Part shown: positions 1 through 5,349 of the stretch, one piece after another
Layout: every line of letters starts with the position of its first letter
Numbering within the stretch: position 1 is the first letter of the stretch
NCBI GenBank assembly: GCA_003535395.1
Contig: DOHE01000140.1
Location: 1 to 6,308, forward strand
Direction of reading: 5' to 3'
Length of the DNA: 6,308 nt
From: Clostridiales bacterium
GTDB lineage: Bacteria; Bacillota; Clostridia; UBA8921
Made by a program: the position numbers and the translations under genes
Notes under the pieces: generated by a model
What the model saw: the letters and a program-made list of their open reading frames with translations, nothing else
What the model was told of the DNA's origin: nothing
Databases searched by the model: none

Positions 1-368
1 AAGATCCCACCAAGGTGGATCGGTCTGCTTCCTATGCCGCCAGATATGCTGCCAAAAATTTGGTAGCAGCCGGTGTTGCCACCCGGTGCGAGATCCAGCT
101 GGCCTACGCTATCGGCGTAGCCCATCCCATTTCGATTCGGGTGGACTCCTTCGGAACCAGCAGCTTGTCAGAAGAACAGCTGATCCAGCTGGTAACCCGG
201 CATTTTGATTTCAGGCCGGCAGGCATCATCCGCATGCTGGATCTGCAAAAGCCGATTTATCGGAAGACGGCTGCATACGGACATTTTGGAAGGGACGACG
301 TGCTGTTCCCTTGGGAAATGACGGACAAGGCACAGGCGATTCAGGCAGATGCTGCCCGGATGCGCTGA
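1..368 (+). CDS. metK: S-adenosylmethionine synthetase, C-terminal part (5' end outside window)
   Basis: Methionine adenosyltransferase makes S-adenosylmethionine from ATP and methionine in the cytoplasm, supplying methylation and polyamine routes. The window opens inside the gene: from base 3 the frame reads [19 protein letters not shown], which directly follows the GGGAFS-x-K glycine-rich signature of the family. About 122 residues remain of a protein usually near 390. Further family blocks follow: [37 protein letters not shown] and the near-terminal YGHFGRDD and FPWEMTDKA. The reading frame is intact to TGA at 366-368. An apparent GTG start at 15 is only an internal valine of the conserved block. 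A hairpin plus T-run starts 22 bases after the stop, so metK probably ends its own transcript there. Identification is near certain. Confidence 0.97.
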   Translation, partial: DPTKVDRSASYAARYAAKNLVAAGVATRCEIQLAYAIGVAHPISIRVDSFGTSSLSEEQLIQLVTRHFDFRPAGIIRMLDLQKPIYRKTAAYGHFGRDDVLFPWEMTDKAQAIQADAARMR

Positions 369-390
369 GCGTTTCCCCGGTGTCATACAT

Positions 391-428
391 CCCCTTCACT
401 GCATACTCTGTGGTGGAGGGGTTTTATT
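391..428 (+). terminator. Intrinsic terminator-like hairpin after metK
   Basis: CCCCTTCAC at 391-399 pairs with GTGGAGGGG at 413-421 over nine pairs, one of them a T-G wobble at 396/416. The loop is 13 nt, or shorter if T400-G412 also pairs. The 3' arm is followed at once by TTTTATT (422-428), the expected uridine tract. Position and direction fit a terminator for metK. There is no matching T-run on the other strand, so it is not bidirectional. The 3' arm doubles as the ribosome binding site of the next small ORF, so an alternative role is a hairpin controlling that ORF. Confidence 0.65.
415..421 (+). promoter_or_regulatory. Shine-Dalgarno of the 54-aa ORF, buried in the hairpin stem
   Basis: GGAGGGG at 415-421 lies 7 nt before the ATG at 429, an ideal spacing and a strong match to anti-SD. 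The same bases form the 3' arm of the 391-421 hairpin, so the site would be closed in a transcript coming from metK. It would be open in a transcript starting inside the loop or later, or when the 5' arm is occupied. Confidence 0.55.
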
Positions 429-593
429 ATGATGGCTGCCGGTGATTTTGCCAAAGCTTTTGGCGGGCTGGTCCGGGGCGCTCCCCTGGACGTCACGCTT
501 TTCACTTTGACTATGTTTTTTGCTGCATGGGGCCTGCTGGATCTCCTCCGGGGTGTCTGGCAGTGGCTGGCCCGGAACCGGAACAAAAATTGA
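429..593 (+). CDS. Small predicted single-span membrane protein, unknown function (54 aa)
   Basis: The ORF runs from ATG 429 (a second ATG is at 432) to TGA 591-593. I do not recognise a family. The N-terminal 20 residues (MMAAGDFAKAFGGLVRGAPL) are mildly amphipathic. Residues about 22-47 are hydrophobic with several tryptophans (VTLFTLTMFFAAWGLLDLL, then GVWQWLA), and the tail RNRNKN is basic. This suggests one membrane helix with a cytoplasmic C-terminus by the positive-inside rule. Support for a real gene is the strong, well-spaced GGAGGGG and codon choice like its neighbours (CTG for Leu, CGG for Arg). Against it are its size and the terminator-like hairpin covering its ribosome binding site. 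It sits between metK and recD2 with no overlap, and the recD2 promoter begins just after its stop. Confidence 0.6.
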   Translation: MMAAGDFAKAFGGLVRGAPLDVTLFTLTMFFAAWGLLDLLRGVWQWLARNRNKN

Positions 594-620
594 CGGATCT
601 GCGGTCAAAATTGAGCGGAT
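586..620 (+). repeat. Imperfect direct repeat at the recD2 -35 region
   Basis: AAAATTGACGGAT at 586-598 is repeated as AAAATTGAGCGGAT at 607-620, differing by one inserted G. The AAAATTGA cores are exactly 21 bp apart, two helical turns. The second copy contains the proposed -35 hexamer of recD2. This could be a tandem operator, or a chance repeat with no role. Confidence 0.4.
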
Positions 621-640
621 ACCGGGAAGTATGGTATAAT
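611..640 (+). promoter_or_regulatory. Predicted promoter of recD2 (extended -10)
   Basis: The -10 hexamer is a perfect TATAAT at 635-640, preceded by TGG at 632-634, giving an extended -10 (TGnTATAAT). The best -35 is TTGAGC at 611-616 (four of six to TTGACA), with an 18 bp spacer. Transcription should begin about 6-7 nt after the -10, around 647-648, which is the recD2 ATG itself. Confidence 0.75.
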
Positions 641-647
641 CCTTTTC

Positions 648-2861
648 ATGGAAATACTGGAAGGAAGAATCGACGAGATCATTTTTCGGAATGAACGCAA
701 CGGATGGACAGTCTGTATCCTGGAGAGGGAGGCGGACGAGGTTACCCTGGTGGGAAGCATGCCTTTCATCCTGGAAGGGGAACACATCCGGGCCGAAGGG
801 TCATGGACGGTACACCCGGAATACGGCCGTCAGCTGAAAGTGGAGAATTATGAAAAGGTGCTGCCCCGCGAAGAAGAAGCCATAGAGCGTTATCTGGCCT
901 GCGGGTTATTCAAAGGGGTGGGGCAGGCCACGGCAGCCCGAATCGTGCGGGCCTTCGGCGGGAAAACGTTTGATATCCTGCTGGAGGATCCGGGACGGCT
1001 TTCAGAACTTAAGGGAATCCCCCTTGACAAGGCACTTGGCATTGGAAAATGTTTTGCGGAACAGCAGGAAATGGGCAAAATCATCCTGTTCTTTCAGCAA
1101 TACGATATTGGGACAGCGTATGCCGCGCGGATCTACAAGGCACTGGGCCGGGATACCCTGGATCGGATCATGGCGGACCCCTATCAGCTGCTGGATTTCG
1201 ACTTAAGTTTCCGGGTGGTGGACAAGATCGGAATGGAGACCGGGTCCGATCCCGGACGGGAATCCCGGATCCTGGGAGCTTACCGGTATGTGCTGATGAA
1301 GGCTGCATCGGAAGGTCACGTGTATGTACCCCGACTGCAGCTATCTTCCTACACCGCGGACATGCTGGTGCTGGACCTGGAGCAGGTCGACGGGGCTCTT
1401 TCCGGATTTCTCGCTGCCGGAAAACTGCGCCAGGATACCAGCCCAGGAACAGAATCCGGGATCTATCTGAACGCATATCACCTGGCGGAGTGCTATACCG
1501 CCAGAAAACTTCAGGCATTGGCCAGCCTGAGATTTCAAACCGACGAGCATGTCATTGAACGCTGTATTGCCCGTGTGGAGGCAGAGGAAGGACTGACCCT
1601 GGCCCGGGAGCAGGCGGAGGCGATCCGGCAGGCCATGGCCCAGGGAGTCATGATCATCACCGGAGGACCGGGCACCGGGAAAACCACGATCATCAAAGCG
1701 ATTTTGACCCTTTTAAACCAGGATCTGGTCCGGGTCGCCCTGGCAGCTCCCACGGGACGGGCAGCCAAGCGCATGTCGGAAACTACTGGCCGGGAGGCAA
1801 AAACGTTGCATCGTCTCTTGGAGACCAGTTTTTCAAGGGATGGAGAAGAGCCGGTTTTTTTAAGGGATGAAAACAATCCATTGGATGTGGAAGCGATCAT
1901 TCTGGATGAAATGTCTATGGTGGATATTTTGATGATGAGTGCCCTTCTGAAGGCGATCCGCCCCGGGACCCGGCTGATTTTAGTCGGAGATGCAGATCAG
2001 TTGCCTTCTGTGGGTCCGGGGAGCGTACTTAAGGATATCATCCGAAGCGGGGTCTTATACACTGTCAAACTGACAGAAATATTCCGGCAGGCAAGGGAAA
2101 GCCGGATCATTGTCAATGCTCACCTCATCAATGGGGGGGTGGCCCCGGACCTTTGCCTGCAGGAAGGGGATTTTTTGCATTTGCCCCGGTCTTCCCCGGC
2201 AGAAATCACCCAAACCATCTGCCGGATCGTGCAAAAGGATATTCCGGAGTATTACGGGTATGACCCAATCAAACAAATTCAGGTATTAAGCCCGTATAAA
2301 AAGGGCGAGACCGGAGTCTGGCAGCTGAACACCGCACTGCAGCAGGTACTCAATCCCAAGGCAGTGGGAAAGCGAGAGCGGTCCAGCCATGGCTTTGTTT
2401 TTCGGACAGGCGACCGGGTGATGCAGGCAAAAAACAACTACGATCTTCCCTGGCTGAAACCTGCACGGAACGGAACCCCGGAAGAAAACGGGCTTGGGAT
2501 CTTCAACGGAGACCTTGGGATCATCACCGGCATGGATTTGGAAGAAAAGAAAATGATGGTGCTGTTCGACGGGGATCGGGAAGTGGACTACGATTTCGAC
2601 ATTTTAGAGGAATTGATGCCGGCATATGCCATTACTGTGCACAAGAGCCAGGGAAGTGAGTTTCCGGTGGTGGTATTGCCCCTGTACCCCGGGCCTTCCG
2701 TGTTGATGGCACGAAATCTGCTGTATACCGCAGTCACCCGCGCACAAAAGCTGGTGGTCACGGTGGGACGGGAAGAAGTGCTTATCGCCATGATCCGTAA
2801 CAACCGGCAAAGCCGAAGATTTTCTGCTTTGGAAGAGCGGCTGCGGGAGGGGATCGAATGA
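648..2861 (+). CDS. recD2: RecD2-type ATP-dependent 5'-3' DNA helicase
   Basis: This is an SF1B helicase of the RecD2/YrrC family, which works apart from RecBC in DNA repair and replication-fork maintenance. At 737 residues it has the usual length. Residues 1-70 form the N-terminal OB-like domain (EGRIDEIIFRNERNGWTV, HPEYGRQLKVE), and 80-200 hold helix-hairpin-helix repeats (LFKGVGQATAARIV). The helicase motifs are complete and in order: Walker A GGPGTGKTT 339-347, motif Ia APTGRAAKRM 367-376, Walker B ILDEMSMVD 418-426, motif III VGDADQLPSVGPG 446-458, motif IV EIFRQ 477-481, FNGDLG 619-624, motif V AITVHKSQGSEF 661-672 and motif VI LYTAVTRAQ 692-700. ATG 648 is the only start that keeps the conserved N-terminus, because an in-frame TGA lies at 612-614. 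There is no Shine-Dalgarno before it (CCTTTTC), in line with a leaderless mRNA. Its stop overlaps the comF start. Confidence 0.96.
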   Translation: MEILEGRIDEIIFRNERNGWTVCILEREADEVTLVGSMPFILEGEHIRAEGSWTVHPEYGRQLKVENYEKVLPREEEAIERYLACGLFKGVGQATAARIVRAFGGKTFDILLEDPGRLSELKGIPLDKALGIGKCFAEQQEMGKIILFFQQYDIGTAYAARIYKALGRDTLDRIMADPYQLLDFDLSFRVVDKIGMETGSDPGRESRILGAYRYVLMKAASEGHVYVPRLQLSSYTADMLVLDLEQVDGALSGFLAAGKLRQDTSPGTESGIYLNAYHLAECYTARKLQALASLRFQTDEHVIERCIARVEAEEGLTLAREQAEAIRQAMAQGVMIITGGPGTGKTTIIKAILTLLNQDLVRVALAAPTGRAAKRMSETTGREAKTLHRLLETSFSRDGEEPVFLRDENNPLDVEAIILDEMSMVDILMMSALLKAIRPGTRLILVGDADQLPSVGPGSVLKDIIRSGVLYTVKLTEIFRQARESRIIVNAHLINGGVAPDLCLQEGDFLHLPRSSPAEITQTICRIVQKDIPEYYGYDPIKQIQVLSPYKKGETGVWQLNTALQQVLNPKAVGKRERSSHGFVFRTGDRVMQAKNNYDLPWLKPARNGTPEENGLGIFNGDLGIITGMDLEEKKMMVLFDGDREVDYDFDILEELMPAYAITVHKSQGSEFPVVVLPLYPGPSVLMARNLLYTAVTRAQKLVVTVGREEVLIAMIRNNRQSRRFSALEERLREGIE

Positions 2862-3685
2862 AGGAGAGACCTGTGATCGGCAGGTCAGGAACATTTTCCT
2901 GGCTGGATTTCATTTACCCGCCTCGCTGCGCGTTTTGCGGCGAGGTCCTGGAACCGGGGAGTGCAAGCCATTATGGAAATAATTGGGATTTTGCTGCGTG
3001 TGACATATCTGCAGGCTATATGCAAACGGGGATGTCCCGGGTATGTACGGACTGCAGGGGAAAGATCCGTGTGCTCGGGGATTTCAGCCGCTTGGGAATG
3101 GATACATTTTCCACGCTGCACTGTGACGGCATGGCGGCAGTATTCGCATACCAGGGTCTTGTGCGGCATGCCATGAGCCGGCTCAAATTTCATGGGAAGG
3201 CCAGCGTGGGTCTGACATTTGCTGCCTTTCTCGCGGCCCGGCTGGCAAGGACCCGCGATCTTCCGCCGCTTGATTCGTTTCATGGAGTGATCCCCATCCC
3301 TATGCACAGGAGAAAGGAAGCCCGGCGCGGATTCAATCAGGCTGAGATGATTTCCGGGGAGTTCTGCAGGCTGACCGGACTGGCCCATATGCCGAAAATT
3401 CTAAAAAAAAACCGGGATAATGCGAAGCAGCACCGATCCTCCGGTATCGTCCGCCAGGATAATATTTCCGGTACTTTCACTGCTTGCGACCCGGCACGGA
3501 TTTCCGGGCACACTCTTCTTCTCATCGACGATGTGATCACCACCGGATCTACTCTGGATGAAGCCGCCAAAGTTCTGAAGCAGGCAGGAGCCGCCTTTGT
3601 TTTTGGTGCTGCTGCAGCCGCAGGGCGTGGAGAACTGGTCAACGCAGCAGAATCAAATAGGAATCCATATGGACACGGGAAATAA
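2858..3685 (+). CDS. comF: ComF/ComFC family phosphoribosyltransferase-fold protein
   Basis: ComFC-type proteins are needed for DNA uptake in naturally competent bacteria. They have an N-terminal zinc finger and a type I phosphoribosyltransferase fold whose reaction is unsettled. Visible features are C24-x2-C27 and C63-x2-C66 as zinc ligands, the family block around VRHAMSRLKFHG (102-113), VIPIPMHRRKEARRGFNQA (144-162), KNRDNAKQHRSS (184-195), and the PRPP-loop signature LLLIDDVITTGST (220-232). At 275 residues it is longer than the roughly 190-240 usual in the family. The extra length lies in a 35-residue gap between the CxxC pairs and in a polar tail after residue 256. The start overlaps the recD2 stop as ATGA and has GGGAGGGG at 2845-2852, so translation is coupled. 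Only comF is seen here, with no comFA helicase, so calling it a competence gene rests on homology. Confidence 0.93.
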   Translation: MKERPVIGRSGTFSWLDFIYPPRCAFCGEVLEPGSASHYGNNWDFAACDISAGYMQTGMSRVCTDCRGKIRVLGDFSRLGMDTFSTLHCDGMAAVFAYQGLVRHAMSRLKFHGKASVGLTFAAFLAARLARTRDLPPLDSFHGVIPIPMHRRKEARRGFNQAEMISGEFCRLTGLAHMPKILKKNRDNAKQHRSSGIVRQDNISGTFTACDPARISGHTLLLIDDVITTGSTLDEAAKVLKQAGAAFVFGAAAAAGRGELVNAAESNRNPYGHGK

Positions 3686-3698
3686 TGTGCCATATAAT
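3670..3698 (+). promoter_or_regulatory. Strong sigma-A-type promoter of the zinc-ribbon/ABC unit
   Basis: TGGACA at 3670-3675 (five of six to consensus) is followed after exactly 17 bp by a perfect TATAAT at 3693-3698. A start near 3705 would leave a leader of about 29 nt. The -35 lies inside the last codons of comF and the -10 just after its stop. No terminator separates comF from this unit, so read-through from recD2-comF is also possible. The leader ends with AGGAGGG (3720-3726), a very strong ribosome binding site 7 nt before ATG 3734. Confidence 0.8.
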
Positions 3699-3733
3699 AT
3701 AAAGTACCATATCTTGATCAGGAGGGATCCATC

Positions 3734-4195
3734 ATGGCGTTTTTAGACAATTTGGGGAAGAAGATCGGCGATATTGCCCAGACCACGGCCAAAAAATCCA
3801 GTGAGATGATCGAAGTCACCAAACTGAACATGGCGATCAACAGCGCTGAAGACAGCATCAAGAAGATTTATGTCTCGATCGGCGAGTACACCTACAAACA
3901 GTTTGAGGACAATGCACTTCAGGATCCTTATCTTCTGGATCTCAGCAACCAGATCAAGGCCCAAAAGGACAAGATCGCCGAAATCAGGCAGAAGATCAAC
4001 GAAGTAAAAAACATTTCCATCTGCAGCAGTTGCGGAGCCGAAGTGGACGCCAACAGCGCTTTCTGTGCCAAGTGCGGCAACCGGATGGAAGTCAAACAGA
4101 CGGCAGCCAGCGAAGGGCCCGTCTGTCCCAACTGCAAGGCCCAGGTAGCCCCGGGTGCTGCTTTTTGCAACAGTTGCGGCGCAAAACAGGGATAA
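3734..4195 (+). CDS. Double zinc-ribbon protein with helical N-terminal region
   Basis: This is a cytoplasmic protein of 153 residues with no signal peptide or membrane span. Residues 1-93 are charged and predicted helical, probably coiled coil in part (70-92, DLSNQIKAQKDKIAEIRQKI). They begin FLDNLGKKIGDIAQTTAKK, a pattern seen in small Firmicute zinc-ribbon proteins of unknown role. Two ribbons follow: C97/C100/C111/C114 and C131/C134/C145/C148. They are so alike (CSSCGAEVDANSAFCAKCG and CPNCKAQVAPGAAFCNSCG) that one probably arose by duplication of the other. All eight cysteines are present. The gene has its own strong promoter and ribosome binding site. It is followed 25 bp later by the transporter genes, so it is likely co-expressed with them as an adaptor or regulator. 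The function cannot be named. Confidence 0.88.
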   Translation: MAFLDNLGKKIGDIAQTTAKKSSEMIEVTKLNMAINSAEDSIKKIYVSIGEYTYKQFEDNALQDPYLLDLSNQIKAQKDKIAEIRQKINEVKNISICSSCGAEVDANSAFCAKCGNRMEVKQTAASEGPVCPNCKAQVAPGAAFCNSCGAKQG

Positions 4196-4220
4196 AACCG
4201 GAATATAAAGGAAACATCCG

Positions 4221-4445
4221 ATGTTTGAACTCAATGAAATACTGCTGCTGGTTGTACCGCTGGTACTGCTGCATTATGGCCTGGCAGTCTACTGTATCGT
4301 GGACATCCTGCGCAACGGGCCCAAAAATCTGAACAGGACAGCCTGGATCCTGCTGGTTCTGTTGTTCCAGTTTTTCGGGTCTGTGGCGTACCTGCTGGCA
4401 GGAAGAAAGGGCTCAGCGAATGATCAGGGCAGCGGGGATCCATAA
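4221..4445 (+). CDS. PLDc_N-type small two-span membrane protein (YxlE-like)
   Basis: The 74-residue protein has two hydrophobic segments, about 6-28 (EILLLVVPLVLLHYGLAVYC) and 41-60 (AWILLVLLFQFFGSVAYLL). They are joined by a short polar loop DILRNGPKNLNRT, and a charged tail follows. This is the layout of the phospholipase D nuclease N-terminal domain family (PLDc_N), which also occurs as free-standing proteins such as Bacillus YxlE. It has no phospholipase domain, so it is not itself a cardiolipin synthase. The start has AAGGA at 4208-4212, 8 nt before the ATG. The 3' end overlaps the ABC ATPase gene by 26 bases, so translation is probably coupled. In Bacillus, YxlE is encoded beside YxlF and YxlG and is reported to restrain SigY. 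A role as a partner of the transporter here is inference. Confidence 0.85.
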   Translation: MFELNEILLLVVPLVLLHYGLAVYCIVDILRNGPKNLNRTAWILLVLLFQFFGSVAYLLAGRKGSANDQGSGDP

Positions 4446-5349
4446 GTCATTCCAGGGGAACCGGGTTTTAAATGGGATTTCTCTTCAGGTGAACTCTGGG
4501 GAGATCTATGGATTTATTGGACCCAACGGGGCTGGAAAAACAACCACCATGAACATCCTGGCCGGGCTGCTCAGCGCGGATGCAGGCATCTGTGAAATCG
4601 GCGGAAAGCCTGTGTCTCCCGGGCGCTCAGGGCCAGTGGGCGTATGCGGATACCTGCCGGAGGAACCGAGGTTTTATCCCTTTTTAACAGCGGAAGAATA
4701 TTTGATGCTGATCGGGCGCGTATCCGGAATGGAGATGAAAGCTGCCCGTACCCGGGCGATGGAACTGCTGGAACGGACGGGGATCGCAAAAAGCAGCCGC
4801 AGAAGGATCGCCGGGTATTCCCGTGGCATGCGGCAACGGCTGGGGCTGGCTTCCGCTTTGATGCACAGCCCCCGGGCGCTGCTGCTGGATGAACCTTCTT
4901 CTGCCCTGGATCCTGCCGGACGCCGGGAAATGGCAATTGTTCTCAATGAACTGCGGCAGGAGGGCATGGCCATCCTGTTGTCCACGCATATCCTAAGTGA
5001 CCTGGAACACATCTGCGACCGGGTGGGCATTCTGCTCAAAGGTTGCATGGTGCTGGAAGGCCGGCTGGATGATATCCTGACGGAGTATGCCGCTCCCGGT
5101 TTTGACTTGCAGCTGCTTCATCCTGCGACACTCGAGCTGCTTGAACTGCTAAGGGGGATGCCCTGTGTGCGCCGGGTGGAAACGCAAGAAGCCGGGCTGC
5201 TGGTAAGGATCGAAACCTTGCAGCCGGAGACGGAGGTCAACCGTATTTTTCCCATACTGCAAGAACAGAAGATCCCCGTGAGCGGGATAATGATGCGAAA
5301 AGCCAATTTGGATGATGTTTTCGGGAAGGTGGTGTCCCGGGATGCATAG
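4420..5349 (+). CDS. ABC transporter ATP-binding protein (YxlF-like)
   Basis: This 309-residue ATPase powers the permease encoded next to it at the cytoplasmic face of the membrane. Motifs are Walker A GPNGAGKTT 34-42, a Q-loop-region block GYLPEE 77-82 with glutamate instead of the usual glutamine, the signature YSRGMRQR 133-140 (a degenerate LSGGQ), Walker B ALLLDEP 153-159, D-loop SALD 161-164 and switch histidine H190 in STH. The C-terminal 90 or so residues form the extra domain typical of exporter ATPases of the CcmA/YxlF type. AAAGGG at 4406-4411 sits 8 nt before the ATG, inside the preceding gene. Gene order fits the YxlE-F-G arrangement. The substrate is not evident: an antimicrobial peptide, lipid or stress compound is possible. 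Confidence 0.93.
   Translation: MIRAAGIHKSFQGNRVLNGISLQVNSGEIYGFIGPNGAGKTTTMNILAGLLSADAGICEIGGKPVSPGRSGPVGVCGYLPEEPRFYPFLTAEEYLMLIGRVSGMEMKAARTRAMELLERTGIAKSSRRRIAGYSRGMRQRLGLASALMHSPRALLLDEPSSALDPAGRREMAIVLNELRQEGMAILLSTHILSDLEHICDRVGILLKGCMVLEGRLDDILTEYAAPGFDLQLLHPATLELLELLRGMPCVRRVETQEAGLLVRIETLQPETEVNRIFPILQEQKIPVSGIMMRKANLDDVFGKVVSRDA

Noticed and set aside
369..428. Possible promoter between metK and the small ORF
   Set aside because: Weak hexamer-like strings (such as CATACT at 402-407) have no -35 partner at a suitable distance. I could not support one.
590..608. TTGACG as an alternative -35, and the TTGAC/GTCAA inverted pair as a terminator
   Set aside because: No -10 lies 16-18 bp from TTGACG, and the five-pair stem is too weak and lacks a T-run.
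396..785. 129-codon open frame on the - strand across the small ORF, the recD2 promoter and the recD2 start
   Set aside because: It lies opposite a conserved helicase N-terminus and a good promoter, has no family resemblance, and its composition looks like an antisense reading.
1049..1558. 169-codon + strand frame within recD2
   Set aside because: The recD2 frame is intact and conserved throughout. The alternative is rich in Gly, Arg and Pro from GC-rich codons and shows no motif.
3743..4234. 163-codon - strand frame opposite the zinc-ribbon gene
   Set aside because: The + strand gene has a promoter, a ribosome site and eight ordered cysteines. The antisense frame covers it almost exactly and has no support.
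5312..5341. Earlier ATG pair for the permease
   Set aside because: No good Shine-Dalgarno precedes it. The added residues are atypical before the cytoplasmic KEFRELL segment, while 5342 has AAGGTGG and a short overlap with the ATPase stop.
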